DNA of 64,000 bases from ZC4RG30 sp964417875 (GCA_964417875.1 CAYQJU010000004.1:1-64000), one strand, 5' to 3'. Numbered from the stretch's first letter, positions 8,033 to 17,182 are shown. Numbers and translations: made by a program. Notes: generated by a model from the letters alone, not told the origin.

Positions 8033-8983
8033 CTACTTGCCCGGACGGTCTGGCCCGCGCGTCAGCGTCGCGACGCGATACACGGAGCCGCGTCCCACCA
8101 CATACAGCGTGCTGCGGTCCTCGCCTGCAAAGGCCAGGTTCTGTGGAGCCTTCGGCAGTGCGAGCACACCGAGTGCCTCTCCACGCGGCGAGAACACCTC
8201 CACGCCCGCGCTGGTGGCCACGTACACGCGTCCCTCTGCGTCGACGGCGAGACCATCGGCGCCACTGCGGGGTCCCGTGTCGGTCTGCTGGTAAGCGGCG
8301 AGTCTCGCGAAGCGCCGCTGCCCGGACACCGCACCGCCGGCATCGACATCGAAGGCCAGCAGCCATTCCCCCGCGGTGTCGGCCAGGTACAGCGTGCGCT
8401 CGTCGGGACTCAGCGCGATGCCGTTCGGGCGCTCCACCTCGGCTGCAATGCGCTGCACATGGCCCGCGGCGGTCAACTGGTACACCGCCACCGGCTTCGG
8501 CGTTTCTCCCGCCGCGGGATTCGCGCCGGGATCGGTGAAGTACACCTGCCCGCGCCGACCCACCACCAGGTCATTGGGTCGGTTGAAGGGCTGGCCTTCG
8601 AAGCTGCCCGCCAGCACGCGCGGCGCCTCGCCGGCCTTCACGATGCCGATGCCGGGCGTCGCAGTCAGCGCCGCAACGATTTCTCCTTGCGGACTCAGCG
8701 CCAGCGCGTTCGCGCCGCCACTGTCTTCCAGCCACACCGAGCTGCTGCCATCCGGCGCGATGCGCAGGATGCGGCCCGCGCGATTCTCCGTGAACAGCAG
8801 GCTGCCGTCGGCCTGCGGCAGGGGTCCTTCAGTGCCATCGATGCCTTCCCGGACCACCTCGATCACCGCGCCCGCGCGCAGCACGCCCGGAATGCCGCTG
8901 GCGACGCTGAGCGTTTCCGCCGAGGCGGTGACTGCAAAGGCGATGACCGCGCAGGCCAGGGTCCGGACGTAGCTGAAGCGCAT
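8033..8983 (-). CDS. SMP-30/gluconolactonase-like six-bladed propeller protein, exported
   Basis: A 316-residue protein with a cleavable signal peptide (about residues 1-22, ending ...TASAE) and an SMP-30/LRE propeller. Typical segments are EGPLPQADGSLLFTENRAGRI, RPNDLVVGRRGQVYFTDPG, RPNGIALSPDERTLYLAD and GADGLAVDAEGRVYVAT. The Glu of EGP, the Asn of RPND and RPNG and the Asp of GADG are the expected divalent-metal ligands. The family hydrolyses lactones or organophosphates, and the substrate is unknown here. The start is fixed by a strong GAGGAGG upstream. A longer open frame to 9100 overlaps the next gene and is not used. Confidence 0.88.
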   Translation of the reverse strand: MRFSYVRTLACAVIAFAVTASAETLSVASGIPGVLRAGAVIEVVREGIDGTEGPLPQADGSLLFTENRAGRILRIAPDGSSSVWLEDSGGANALALSPQGEIVAALTATPGIGIVKAGEAPRVLAGSFEGQPFNRPNDLVVGRRGQVYFTDPGANPAAGETPKPVAVYQLTAAGHVQRIAAEVERPNGIALSPDERTLYLADTAGEWLLAFDVDAGGAVSGQRRFARLAAYQQTDTGPRSGADGLAVDAEGRVYVATSAGVEVFSPRGEALGVLALPKAPQNLAFAGEDRSTLYVVGRGSVYRVATLTRGPDRPGK

Positions 8984-9069
8984 CGATTCCTCCTCAGGGC
9001 TTGTACTGGTGATGGCAGGCGGGTGGTGCCGCCGGCCGAGGACGGGAAACCGGATGCGCGGGCGCCCCG

Positions 9070-10071
9070 CTAGTGCAGCAGGCGCCGCGAACGATACCAC
9101 TCCATCGTGCGGCGAAGACCTTCCTCGAGGCTCACGCGTGGCACGTAGCCCAGTTCAGTCCTGGCGCGGGAAAGGTCCCAGCCGCGGTTGGTCGCAAACC
9201 AGGTGAGCCGCCGACGGAACAGCGGCGGTTCCCAATTGAACGGGCGGCCGGCCATTTCCATCATCCAGGCCACGAAGTACACCGGCCGGTACCAGGGAAA
9301 GCGATGGATGCGCACCGGCACGCCCTGCACCTTGCCGATGGCCTGCACCAGCTCGTTCAGTGACAGGTAGCGTTCATCGCCAATCAGATAGGTGCGCCCG
9401 CGTGCCTGCGGCACATCCGCCGCGCGCAGGAAGGCATCGACCAGGTTTTCCACATAAACCGGATGGTTCGATGTGCGCCCCGAGCCGATCATGAAGAACT
9501 TGCCCTTGCGGCACATGCGGAACAGCTTCAGCCAGCCATGCGTGTCGCCCGGGCCGTAGATCGACGTCGGCCGGATGTTGACGATGTCCATGCCCTGCGC
9601 GATGAATTCATCGCACACCTTTTCTGCATCGACCTTCGCCTCGCAGTAATAGTCGATCGGCGCCAGCGGCGAATCCTCGTTGCCGGGCACCTGACCCTGC
9701 GGCAGCGAGCCATGCACACCCTGCGTCGAGCAGTGCACGACGCGGCGCACGCCCGCGTCGCGCGCGGCGACCAGCAGCTTGCGCGTGCCCTCCACATCCA
9801 CGCGCTGGAACAGCGGCGGCCCCTGGTGGATGTCGCGGAATGCCGAGGCAAGGTGGAACACCACCTCCTGCCCGGCCATCGATTCGGCCAGCACCCGCTC
9901 GTCGTCCACCGACCCGGTGATGAAGCGCACACCCCGCTGCTTCATCGCCGCCGCGTCGACCGGATCTCCCTCGGTGATGTCCAGGATCGTGACGTCATCG
10001 CCCCTCTCCACCAGGGCCTTCACCAGGTGCATGCCGGTAAAGCCGCTGCCTCCCGTGACCAATGCTTTCAT
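9070..10071 (-). CDS. NAD-dependent epimerase/dehydratase (extended SDR)
   Basis: A 333-residue extended short-chain dehydrogenase/reductase. The Rossmann motif is VTGGSGFTGMHL at the N-terminus, with an Asp after the second strand (TILDI) favouring NAD. The catalytic pair is YYCEAK (Y-x-x-x-K, about residues 141-146), with the active-site Ser/Thr region VVHCSTQGVHG. The later motif NIRPTSIYGPGD binds the nucleotide. Overall it resembles sterol/flavonoid 3-beta-hydroxysteroid dehydrogenase-like or HpnA-like epimerases, and the substrate is not determined. It lies 30 bp downstream of a UPF0104 membrane protein on the same strand and is probably cotranscribed. GGGAGAA lies upstream of the ATG. 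Confidence 0.88.
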   Translation of the reverse strand: MKALVTGGSGFTGMHLVKALVERGDDVTILDITEGDPVDAAAMKQRGVRFITGSVDDERVLAESMAGQEVVFHLASAFRDIHQGPPLFQRVDVEGTRKLLVAARDAGVRRVVHCSTQGVHGSLPQGQVPGNEDSPLAPIDYYCEAKVDAEKVCDEFIAQGMDIVNIRPTSIYGPGDTHGWLKLFRMCRKGKFFMIGSGRTSNHPVYVENLVDAFLRAADVPQARGRTYLIGDERYLSLNELVQAIGKVQGVPVRIHRFPWYRPVYFVAWMMEMAGRPFNWEPPLFRRRLTWFATNRGWDLSRARTELGYVPRVSLEEGLRRTMEWYRSRRLLH

Positions 10072-10101
10072 GCGTTGTTGTTCTCCCTTGTCCGGCGCCC
10101 C

Positions 10102-11103
10102 TCAGGGTGTCTGTGCTGCAGCTCCCTGGAGGCGCGATGGTGAGCGAAGATCGGCGAGACTCACGGCCGACCGGCTGAAGAGGAAGGCGCCCGGCAGCGA
10201 GGCGATCACCGCACCGGCATGCGCCAGGATCGAGAAGGCCAGCGCCTGCGACTGCGGAATGCCGAACATGCTGCAGATCAGCACCATCGTGAATTCGCCG
10301 AACAGCCAGCCCTCGACGATGATCGCGAACTTGCGGATGCACTGCGCCACCGACAGTGCGGCGAATACGGTCAGCACCGGCGTTTCGACGCCGATTGCCA
10401 GCGCCGCGGCCAGCCACATGCCCACCTGCACCACCTGCTCGATGAGGCACAGCACGAAATGCGACGCGAGCAGCCGTCGCGCCTCGCCGAAGCTGGCGTA
10501 GTGGTCATAGATCTCGGTGCAGGCCGGCCTGATGCGCGCGGGCAGGCGCCGCAGGAACCAGCCGGCCAGCGGCCGGTGCAGCGACAGGCGCAGTCCCGCC
10601 AGCACCATCAGCAGCAGCACCGGCACCAGCGCGAACAGCGTCCAGATCTCGCCATCCAGGCGCTGCGAGAACACCATCGCAAGCCCGACGAGCGCCAGCA
10701 CGATCGCCGCCAGCATCGCCACCAGCTTCTCCACCACCATCGTCGCCAGCAGGCCGGTGGTGCCCTGGAAATGCCGCGAGATGTGGAAGGCACGCAACGC
10801 ATCGCCACTGAGGCTGCTCGGGATGAAACGCTGCACGAAGCCCACCTGGTAGTAGGCACTCAGCACCGAGGCAAACGTGGCGCGGCTGCCCACGTGGCGC
10901 AGCAGCTGCCACCACTTGCCGGCCATCAGGAAGCGGTCGACGGTCGACAGCGCCAGCAGCGCGAGGAACCACGGCAGCGAGGCGGCAGCGATGGAGCGGC
11001 TGAATTCCCCGAAATCGATGAACCGCCAGGCGGCGAACAGCACCGCGGCCAGCACGAGGAGATGAAGCAGCATCCTGACCGGGCGTCGTTTCCTGCTTTT
11101 CAT
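10102..11103 (-). CDS. UPF0104/lysylphosphatidylglycerol synthase-like integral membrane protein
   Basis: A polytopic membrane protein of about 333 residues with 7-8 hydrophobic segments and an Arg/Lys-rich start (MKSRKRRPVR). The conserved UPF0104 pattern appears as KWWQLLRHVG...SAYYQVGFVQRFIPSSLSGDALRAF, then a central ATMVVEKLVAM helix and a C-terminal region of EGWLFGEFTMVL. The fold is the flippase-like part of MprF, and relatives have been linked to lipid or hopanoid handling. Two closely spaced ATGs exist, at 11109 and 11103. The second is preferred because GAGG lies 6 nt upstream of it. It is followed by the epimerase gene. Confidence 0.85.
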   Translation of the reverse strand: MKSRKRRPVRMLLHLLVLAAVLFAAWRFIDFGEFSRSIAAASLPWFLALLALSTVDRFLMAGKWWQLLRHVGSRATFASVLSAYYQVGFVQRFIPSSLSGDALRAFHISRHFQGTTGLLATMVVEKLVAMLAAIVLALVGLAMVFSQRLDGEIWTLFALVPVLLLMVLAGLRLSLHRPLAGWFLRRLPARIRPACTEIYDHYASFGEARRLLASHFVLCLIEQVVQVGMWLAAALAIGVETPVLTVFAALSVAQCIRKFAIIVEGWLFGEFTMVLICSMFGIPQSQALAFSILAHAGAVIASLPGAFLFSRSAVSLADLRSPSRLQGAAAQTP

Positions 11104-11317
11104 CCCCATCCTCGACTCAAGGAACCGAATGGTCCGGTGAGCCCGCAACGCGGGCAAGGTAAGCCGGGCGCGATACTGCCCTCGCTTTGTCCTACAGTGG
11201 ATCGGCATGCAGGCCGGAGGACAGCCGCTGTCCGGGCCAGCGACATGTGGCTTTGTCTGCGGGCCACGGGCACACTTGCGGCCCTCAAGGGCCCTGCACG
11301 GCCGGCACTCCTTCTCC

Positions 11318-12181
11318 ATGCAATATCGCCACGCATTCCATGCCGGCAATTTCGCCGATGTGCACAAGCACATCGCGCTGCTGCAACTGCTCGAAAGCCT
11401 GAAGAGGAAGGCCAAGGGCTTCCTGTACCTGGACACGCATGCGGGCGAAGGCCTGTATGACCTCGGCGGCAACGAAGCGCGACAGGGCGCGGAAAGCGCC
11501 AGCGGCATCACCCGCCTTGAAGCTGCGGCCGCATCGCAGGATCTGCCCGATGCCATCCGGCACTACCTGCAGCGGGTGGCCGCACTGCGCACCGCAGCAG
11601 GTGGCGCACGTCTTTATCCCGGTTCGCCCTTACTCGCCACCGCCAGCCTGCGCGCTGCGGATTCTGCGCTGTGCGCCGAATCCCAGGCCCCGGTGGCACG
11701 CGCGCTGCAACGCGCCTTCACACGATGCGCCATCTCGGGCCCCCGCCTGCGGGTGATGCATGGCGACGGCTATCGCGAACTGCGCGCGCAGCTGCCACCG
11801 CCCACGCGGCGCGGCCTGGTGCTGATCGATCCGCCCTATGAGGCAGCCGACGAGGAACGCCTGCTGGCCAGCGCACTGCAGGAGGGACTGACGCGTTTCG
11901 AGACCGGCGTATTCGCGATCTGGTACCCGATCAAGCGGCAGCAGGACAGTGATGCATGGCTGGCGCGCCTGCTGCGCGGGGTCACGCGGCCTGTGCTGGC
12001 TGCGGAACTCTGCCTTCACCCACCCGACCACGGCGCGGGCCTGAATGGCTCAGGCGTGCTGGTGGTGAATCCACCCTGGCAGTTCGACATGCAGGTGGCC
12101 GGCTGGCAGCCCGCGCTCGCCACGTTGCTGGGCGCGACCGGCGGCAGCCGCGTGCACTGGATGGTGCGCGAGGCTGCCTGA
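11318..12181 (+). CDS. rlmJ: 23S rRNA (adenine(2030)-N6)-methyltransferase
   Basis: A 287-residue RlmJ (formerly YhiR), which N6-methylates A2030 of 23S rRNA with SAM. The family start YRHAFHAGNFADVHKH is present at residues 3-18, fixing the ATG at 11318. YLDTHAGEGLYDL is the SAM-binding motif I region, LIDPPYEA is the catalytic DPPY motif, and WYPIKRQQDSDAW is conserved late in the protein. The 210-bp region between it and the divergent membrane protein contains a TACAGT hexamer near 11192, a possible -10 element, and no other gene that I can see. Confidence 0.94.
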   Translation: MQYRHAFHAGNFADVHKHIALLQLLESLKRKAKGFLYLDTHAGEGLYDLGGNEARQGAESASGITRLEAAAASQDLPDAIRHYLQRVAALRTAAGGARLYPGSPLLATASLRAADSALCAESQAPVARALQRAFTRCAISGPRLRVMHGDGYRELRAQLPPPTRRGLVLIDPPYEAADEERLLASALQEGLTRFETGVFAIWYPIKRQQDSDAWLARLLRGVTRPVLAAELCLHPPDHGAGLNGSGVLVVNPPWQFDMQVAGWQPALATLLGATGGSRVHWMVREAA

Positions 12182-12191
12182 GGCCCTTCGC

Positions 12192-12506
12192 TCAGCCATC
12201 GCCCTCGCGACGGCTCAGCAATGCGGCCAGCACCAGTCCTGCAACCGCGGCGATGCCGATGGCCGCCCAGGGGTTGGTGCGGACATATTGATCGGTGCGG
12301 TCGGCGGCCTCATGGGCGCGCGCATTCAGGTCACCGCTGATCTCGCGCAGGCGCGACTTGGCCGACTGCAGCGACTCCTCTGCGCGGGCACGCACCTCCG
12401 AGAACTTCTCGCCCGCCTGGCCTGCGGTGGCGCGCAGCAACTCCTCTGCATCGCGGATGACCACCTTCAGATCCTCGACCAGCTTGTCCGTATTGACTTG
12501 CGACAT
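12192..12506 (-). CDS. DUF883 (ElaB/YqjD-like) membrane-anchored protein
   Basis: A 104-residue protein with an amphipathic coiled-coil stretch (about residues 5-75, VNTDKLVEDLKVVIRDAEEL onward), the TNPWAAIGIAA motif and a single C-terminal membrane helix, ending in RREGDG. This is the ElaB/YqjD/DUF883 layout. Members are inner-membrane C-tail anchored and have been reported to bind ribosomes in stationary phase. The ATG at 12506 has AAGGAG upstream. It lies 43 bp downstream of the EF-hand gene on the same strand and converges on rlmJ. Confidence 0.9.
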   Translation of the reverse strand: MSQVNTDKLVEDLKVVIRDAEELLRATAGQAGEKFSEVRARAEESLQSAKSRLREISGDLNARAHEAADRTDQYVRTNPWAAIGIAAVAGLVLAALLSRREGDG

Positions 12507-12549
12507 TGACGACTCCTTCGTTCCAGAAAATTCCTGCCAAACCTGCCCG

Positions 12550-12792
12550 TCATTCGCGGATGCGCCAGGCGACGAACTCGGCGAGGCTGATGCGACCATC
12601 GTGATCGGCGTCGATCTCGGCGAAGCCGATGCGCAGGTCCGTATCGCTCATCTGCGCATTGAGGTTGTCCATCAGGCTTGCAAATTCGCCGAAGTCGATG
12701 CAGCCATCCTGGTCGCCATCGACGGTTTCGAAGTCTTCGCGCAACTCCTCGAGCCGGCCGGGGGGAACGTCCATTGGATTGCGGGAAGACAT
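12550..12792 (-). CDS. Small EF-hand calcium-binding protein
   Basis: An 80-residue acidic protein with two EF-hands. The loops are DGDQDGCIDFGEF (about residues 26-38) and DADHDGRISLAEF (about 62-74), each with acidic ligands at positions 1, 3, 5 and 12 and the conserved central Gly. No signal peptide is visible, so it is probably cytoplasmic, perhaps a Ca2+ buffer or sensor. The start is chosen at MSSRNP (12792). MDVPPG, 18 bases later, is an alternative, and the ribosome-binding site is weak. The gene precedes DUF883 on the same strand. Confidence 0.85.
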   Translation of the reverse strand: MSSRNPMDVPPGRLEELREDFETVDGDQDGCIDFGEFASLMDNLNAQMSDTDLRIGFAEIDADHDGRISLAEFVAWRIRE

Positions 12793-12919
12793 GGACGCAC
12801 ATCTTTCACCGGGCCGCACACGCCGTCTGCCAGCCGGCTGGAGCACCGCGACCGGAACAGTCCTACCTGAGCGGTGGTCAGCTGCCGCGGAGCATGCCCA
12901 CGATGCAGGACCCGGGGCC

Positions 12920-12925
12920 TATAAT
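12920..12925 (+). promoter_or_regulatory. Perfect TATAAT -10 element upstream of PQQ dehydrogenase
   Basis: A consensus TATAAT stands out in very GC-rich DNA, 61 bp before the PQQ dehydrogenase ATG and in the 194-bp divergent region after the EF-hand gene. No convincing -35 element lies 16-18 bp upstream. Confidence 0.5.
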
Positions 12926-12986
12926 CCCCCGACGGACGAACGAATCCGCAGGAAGCGGAAAAAGTACAGGGATGGGGGGAAACAAC

Positions 12987-15113
12987 ATGTCCATGCAGCG
13001 CGGCAACGCGCGCCTCAGGCAATGGGGCGCGATCGGTCTGGTCCTGGCAATCGGCCTGGCAGCGGGCTGCCAGAAACGCGACAGCAACATCGGCCAGGCA
13101 GCCATCGACGCGGACCGGCTGGTCAATGCCGAAGCCGAACCCGGTTCATGGATGAGCCACGGCCGGACCTATTCCGAGCAGCGCTTCAGCCCGCTCGATG
13201 CCATCAGCACCGAGACCATCGACCGGCTCGGCCTCGCCTGGTATGCCGACCTCGACACCAACCGCGGCCAGGAATCCACGCCGCTGATGGTCGATGGCGC
13301 GCTGTATGTCTCCACCGCATGGAGCCGCGTCAAGGCCTATGACGCCCGCACCGGCAGGCTGCTGTGGCAATACGACCCCGAGGTGCCCGGCGGCGCCGCG
13401 GTGAATGCCTGCTGCGACGTGGTCAATCGCGGCGTGGCGGCGTGGGACGGCAGGATCTTCGTCGGCACGATCGACGGCCGGCTGGTCGCGCTCGACGCGA
13501 AGACCGGCGAGGAACTCTGGGACGTGGTCACCGTCGACCAGAGCAAGCCCTACACCATCACCGGCGCGCCGCGCGTGGTGAAGGGCAAGGTGCTGATCGG
13601 CAATGGTGGCGCCGAGTTCGGCGTGCGCGGCTATGTCTCCGCCTATGACGCCGACACCGGCGACATGGCCTGGCGCTTCTACACCGTGCCCGGCAATCCG
13701 GCCGATGGCTTCGAGATGCCCATCCTCGAAGAGGCGGCAAAGACCTGGTCGGGTGAGTGGTGGACCATCGGCGGTGGCGGCACTGTGTGGGATTCGATGT
13801 CCTACGATCCTGACCTCGACCTGCTGTACATCGGCGTGGGCAATGGCTCGCCGTGGAACCACTCGCTGCGCAGCGAGGGCAAGGGCGACAACCTGTTCCT
13901 GTCTTCCATCGTCGCCCTCGATCCCGACGATGGCAGCTACCGCTGGCATTACCAGACCTCGCCCGGCGAAACCTGGGACCACACCGCCACGCAGCAGATG
14001 ATCCTCGCCGACCTCACCATCGATGGCGAGGTGCGCCAGGTGCTGATGCAGGCGCCGAAGAACGGCTTCTTCTATGTGATCGATCGCGCCACCGGCCAGC
14101 TGATATCGGCCGAGAAGGTCACCGAGATCGCCTGGGCCAGCCATGTGGACCTGACTACCGGTCGCCCGGTGGAAAACCCGGCAGCGCGCTACAACCTCAC
14201 CGGCAAGCCGTTCCTGTCCACGCACAATCCCAATGGCGTGCACACCTGGCATTCGATGTCTTTCAGTCCGCAGACCGGCCTGGTCTACCTGCCCATCCAT
14301 GGCACGCCGTTCGAGTTCGGCCTGCCCGAAAGCTATGAACCGGTGAAGATGGCCACCAACAGTGGCGCGGATTTCTCATCCAATGCCGCGCTCGATCCGC
14401 AGTGGGTGGACGAGAACACCTATGGCCGCCTGATCGCCTGGGATCCGGTGGCGCAGCGTGAGGTTTGGCGCGTGGAACGCGCCGGCCAGGCCAATGGCGG
14501 CGCACTGGCCACCGCCGGCGGACTGGTGTTCCAGGGCACCGGTTCAGGTGAATTCACCGCGATGGATGCACGCACCGGCGAGCAACTGTGGTCGTTCCCG
14601 GCACAGACCGGCATCATCGCCGCGCCCATCAGCTATGCCATCGAGGGCGAGCAGTACGTGGCCATCACCGTGGGCACCGGCGGCTCCTGGGCGATGATCG
14701 GCGGCGCGTCGAACATGAAGGGCTATGCGCTGCCGAATGTGTCGCGCGTACTGGTGTTCAAGCTCGATGCCGACCTGCAGCTGCCGATGGCACCGCCGAT
14801 GCAGCGCCCGCCGCTCGATCCCCCGCCGGTGACAGCCGCGGCCGAAGTCGCCGCGCAGGGCGCACCGCTGTATGAAACCTGGTGCGGCAGCTGCCATGGC
14901 GCCGGCGTGGTTGGTGTCGGCCTGCTGCCCGACCTTCGCCGCACGCCGCTGCTGCGCGCGCCGGAGCAGTTCGAGGAGGTGGTGATCGGCGGCGCGCGCG
15001 AGCCGCATGGCATGGCCTCGTTCGACGAGGTGTTCGATGCCGGGGATGTGCAGGCCATCCTCGCCTACATCACGCTGCGCGCGAACCAGGATGCCGCTGC
15101 GGCCAGCCAGTGA
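12987..15113 (+). CDS. PQQ-dependent quinohemoprotein alcohol dehydrogenase (lipoprotein)
   Basis: A 708-residue type II quinohemoprotein that oxidises alcohols in the periplasm with PQQ and passes electrons to a covalently bound haem c. The N-terminus is a lipoprotein signal with lipobox LAAGC (Cys about residue 24), so it is probably membrane-tethered. The eight-bladed propeller follows, with the vicinal disulfide CC in AVNACCDVVNRG and the active-site acidic region GETWDHTATQ. The C-terminal ~90 residues are a cytochrome c domain with CGSCH and an axial Met candidate in HGMASFDEVF. GGGGGGA precedes the ATG at 12987. The specific alcohol substrate is not evident. No dedicated pqq synthesis gene is present in the window. 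Confidence 0.92.
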   Translation: MSMQRGNARLRQWGAIGLVLAIGLAAGCQKRDSNIGQAAIDADRLVNAEAEPGSWMSHGRTYSEQRFSPLDAISTETIDRLGLAWYADLDTNRGQESTPLMVDGALYVSTAWSRVKAYDARTGRLLWQYDPEVPGGAAVNACCDVVNRGVAAWDGRIFVGTIDGRLVALDAKTGEELWDVVTVDQSKPYTITGAPRVVKGKVLIGNGGAEFGVRGYVSAYDADTGDMAWRFYTVPGNPADGFEMPILEEAAKTWSGEWWTIGGGGTVWDSMSYDPDLDLLYIGVGNGSPWNHSLRSEGKGDNLFLSSIVALDPDDGSYRWHYQTSPGETWDHTATQQMILADLTIDGEVRQVLMQAPKNGFFYVIDRATGQLISAEKVTEIAWASHVDLTTGRPVENPAARYNLTGKPFLSTHNPNGVHTWHSMSFSPQTGLVYLPIHGTPFEFGLPESYEPVKMATNSGADFSSNAALDPQWVDENTYGRLIAWDPVAQREVWRVERAGQANGGALATAGGLVFQGTGSGEFTAMDARTGEQLWSFPAQTGIIAAPISYAIEGEQYVAITVGTGGSWAMIGGASNMKGYALPNVSRVLVFKLDADLQLPMAPPMQRPPLDPPPVTAAAEVAAQGAPLYETWCGSCHGAGVVGVGLLPDLRRTPLLRAPEQFEEVVIGGAREPHGMASFDEVFDAGDVQAILAYITLRANQDAAAASQ

Positions 15114-15167
15114 CCGGCGGCTGAAATGCAGCGGCCCATGCGGCGGCGGGCGTAGAATCGCCGCCGC

Positions 15168-16001
15168 ATGAGTGCCCCCGACCGTTACGCCGTCATCGGC
15201 CATCCCGTCAGCCACAGCCGCTCGCCGTTCATCCACTCGCGCTTCGCGGCGCAGACCGGGCAGGCGCTGGAATATTCCACCATCGACGCCGCCCCGGCCG
15301 ACTTCGCGCGGGTGGTGCGCGAATTCTTCGCGCAGGGTGGACGGGGACTGAACGTGACCGTCCCGCACAAGGAGGCCGCCGCGCATCTGGCCGCTGCACT
15401 GACACCGCGCGCGCGCCGCGCCGGCGCGGTGAACACGCTGGCGGCGCGCGCCGAGGGCGGCCTGCTCGGCGACAACACCGATGGGGCGGGCCTGGCCCGC
15501 GACCTGGTGCACAACCATGGCGTCAGCATTGCCGGCCGGCGCGTGCTGCTGCTGGGCGCCGGCGGCGCGGCGCGCGGCGTGCTCGCGCCGCTGCTGGGCC
15601 TCAAGCCCAGCCAGCTGTGCATCGTCAATCGCAATGTGCAGCGCGCACGCGAGCTGGTGCAGGCATTCAACGACACGGGCGCGCTCGAGGCGGTTTCCTA
15701 TCCCGAGCTGGATAACCAGCCCTGGGACATCGTCATCAATGCCACCGCCGCCAGCCTGACCGGCGAACTGCCGGCGCTGCCGCCCGGCATCGTCTCGAAA
15801 CAGAGCATCTGCTACGACCTGGCCTATGCACGCGAGGAAACACCCTTCGTGCGCTGGGCACATGCGCGCGGCGTGGCGCGCGCGATGGATGGCCTCGGCA
15901 TGCTGGTGGAACAGGCGGCCGAGTCGTTCTACCTGTGGCGCGGCGTGCGGCCGGACACGCGCTCGGTGCTCAGCGCCCTGGCGGCGGAACTGCGCGGCTG
16001 A
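15168..16001 (+). CDS. aroE: Shikimate dehydrogenase (NADP+)
   Basis: The enzyme reduces 3-dehydroshikimate to shikimate in aromatic amino acid synthesis. The 277-residue length is typical. Shikimate-binding residues appear as SHSRSPFIH near the N-terminus, the catalytic Lys is in NVTVPHKEA, and the Asp is in GDNTDGAG. The NADP site is GAGGAARGV followed by the NRN basic patch. The C-terminal motif GLGMLVEQA is conserved. A TAGAAT hexamer (15153-15158) ends 9 nt before the ATG, implying a very short leader. It follows the PQQ dehydrogenase by 54 bp but probably has its own promoter. Confidence 0.95.
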   Translation: MSAPDRYAVIGHPVSHSRSPFIHSRFAAQTGQALEYSTIDAAPADFARVVREFFAQGGRGLNVTVPHKEAAAHLAAALTPRARRAGAVNTLAARAEGGLLGDNTDGAGLARDLVHNHGVSIAGRRVLLLGAGGAARGVLAPLLGLKPSQLCIVNRNVQRARELVQAFNDTGALEAVSYPELDNQPWDIVINATAASLTGELPALPPGIVSKQSICYDLAYAREETPFVRWAHARGVARAMDGLGMLVEQAAESFYLWRGVRPDTRSVLSALAAELRG

Positions 16002-16026
16002 GCCGGAAGTCGCCCAGCGCGCCTGC

Positions 16027-16045
16027 ATTCCGGTCGCGCCGGAAT
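16027..16045. terminator. Hairpin between convergent aroE and DUF2937 genes
   Basis: Perfect 7-bp arms ATTCCGG / CCGGAAT with a 5-nt loop, centred in the 53-bp space between the two stops. There is no T-tract, so termination is plausible but unproven. Confidence 0.4.
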
Positions 16046-16054
16046 CATCGCCCG

Positions 16055-16579
16055 CTAGCGCCGCCGTGCCGGCGTGGCCGTGCGAACACGCAGGTAGTCC
16101 ACGCCACGCCGCGCCGCCGTCCACAGCAGCAGGAACATCACCCACAAGGTCGCGCCGACGGTCAGCGCGACCACGATGCTGCCCGGATCCAGCGAGAACG
16201 TCGGCACATGGTCGCGCCAGGTCGCAGCGCCGATGCTGGAGTCATAGTGACGCAGCAGGTACCCGATCTGCTGCCAGATCGAACCGGACAGCCCCTCCGC
16301 CATGGCCTGCAGCCGTGCCTGCGAGTCGAGCATGGCCTGCAATGCCTCGCCCTCCGCATGAAAACTCGGATCGGGACTGGCCAGGTGATGCCGCACCAGG
16401 CGGCCCATGTCCCCCTCGTGGAAGCGCGCGGCGATCTGCTGGAACGGCGCCAGGTCGATCTGCACCTGGTCGAGCCTGCCGCCGACACGCTGGCGGTATT
16501 GCTGGATGAACCCCGGTACGCATCCGCCGGCAATGGTGCCGGAGAGCAGTACCAGGCGATCCAGCAATCCGCGCAGCAC
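16055..16579 (-). CDS. DUF2937 family membrane protein
   Basis: A 174-residue protein with an N-terminal hydrophobic segment (LDRLVLLSGTIAGGC) followed by the DUF2937 hallmark PGFIQQYRQRVGGRLDQ. A helical, probably periplasmic, middle follows, then a C-terminal membrane helix (about 137-158) and a basic tail (RVRTATPARRR). The function of the family is unknown. It starts with GTG 18 bp after the stop of the barrel protein on the same strand, suggesting cotranscription. There is no strong ribosome-binding site. Confidence 0.8.
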   Translation of the reverse strand: MLRGLLDRLVLLSGTIAGGCVPGFIQQYRQRVGGRLDQVQIDLAPFQQIAARFHEGDMGRLVRHHLASPDPSFHAEGEALQAMLDSQARLQAMAEGLSGSIWQQIGYLLRHYDSSIGAATWRDHVPTFSLDPGSIVVALTVGATLWVMFLLLWTAARRGVDYLRVRTATPARRR

Positions 16580-16597
16580 GCGGTCAGCCCAGGAAAT

Positions 16598-17182
16598 CTA
16601 CAGGAATGACCTGGTGATGCTCAGCGACAGCATCGAGGGCTTCACCGACAGGCCCTCGTCGTTGTCCTTGAGTCGGAAGCGCTCATATTCACCGCGCAAC
16701 GCCCATGACCCGAGCTTGAACTGCGCGCCCAGGCCCCAGGCGAAACGCGTGTCGTCGGTGCTGTAGTCGAAGGCATCGACATCGGCATCGACGCGGGCAA
16801 CACCCGCCTTGGCATACAGGTCGAGCACCGGCATCGGCAGGGGCACGTAGAACATGCCGAACGCGGCCAGGCCCTTGTAGTCCACCGCAGCCTCATCAGC
16901 GGACACCTTGCCGAAGTCGATGTAGTTCAGCTCGGCACCGAACATCGAAGCGAATCGCACGCCGCCCAGGATCTTCCACGACATGTCCTTGTCGTCGATG
17001 TCGGTGAATTCCAGCGGACCGGTATTGGCATCGCTCTGGCCCAGACCCGCGCCAATGTAGAGATCGAAGCCGGGCACCTGCGCCTGCGCAGGCGCGGCGG
17101 CCAGCGCCAGTGCGCCGCCCGCCAGCACGGCGGGAAACAGGGTGCGGACCTTGCGCCGGTTTTCCAGATTCAGATTTGCCAT
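16598..17182 (-). CDS. Outer-membrane OmpA-like beta-barrel protein
   Basis: A 194-residue exported protein. The first ~34 residues are a signal peptide ending AAPAQAQ. The rest shows alternating beta-barrel strands (FDLYIGAGLGQSD, WKILGGVRFASMFGAELNYIDF, LDLYAKAGVARVD, FAWGLGAQFKLGSWALRGEYERF) and ends in Phe-Leu after SLSITRSF, the usual outer-membrane assembly signal region. It belongs to the small 8-stranded OmpA/OmpW-like group. The function could be structural or a narrow pore. The start is fixed by GGAGG 8 nt upstream of the ATG at 17182. Confidence 0.85.
   Translation of the reverse strand: MANLNLENRRKVRTLFPAVLAGGALALAAAPAQAQVPGFDLYIGAGLGQSDANTGPLEFTDIDDKDMSWKILGGVRFASMFGAELNYIDFGKVSADEAAVDYKGLAAFGMFYVPLPMPVLDLYAKAGVARVDADVDAFDYSTDDTRFAWGLGAQFKLGSWALRGEYERFRLKDNDEGLSVKPSMLSLSITRSFL

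Noticed and set aside
15140..15167. Hairpin around the aroE TAGAAT
   Set aside because: GCGGCGGGCG and CGCCGCCGC can pair around it, but such GC runs are common here and there is no attenuator or riboswitch architecture.
14544..16145. 533-codon minus-strand open frame
   Set aside because: Spans the 3' part of the PQQ dehydrogenase and all of aroE in antisense. No motif or start signal.
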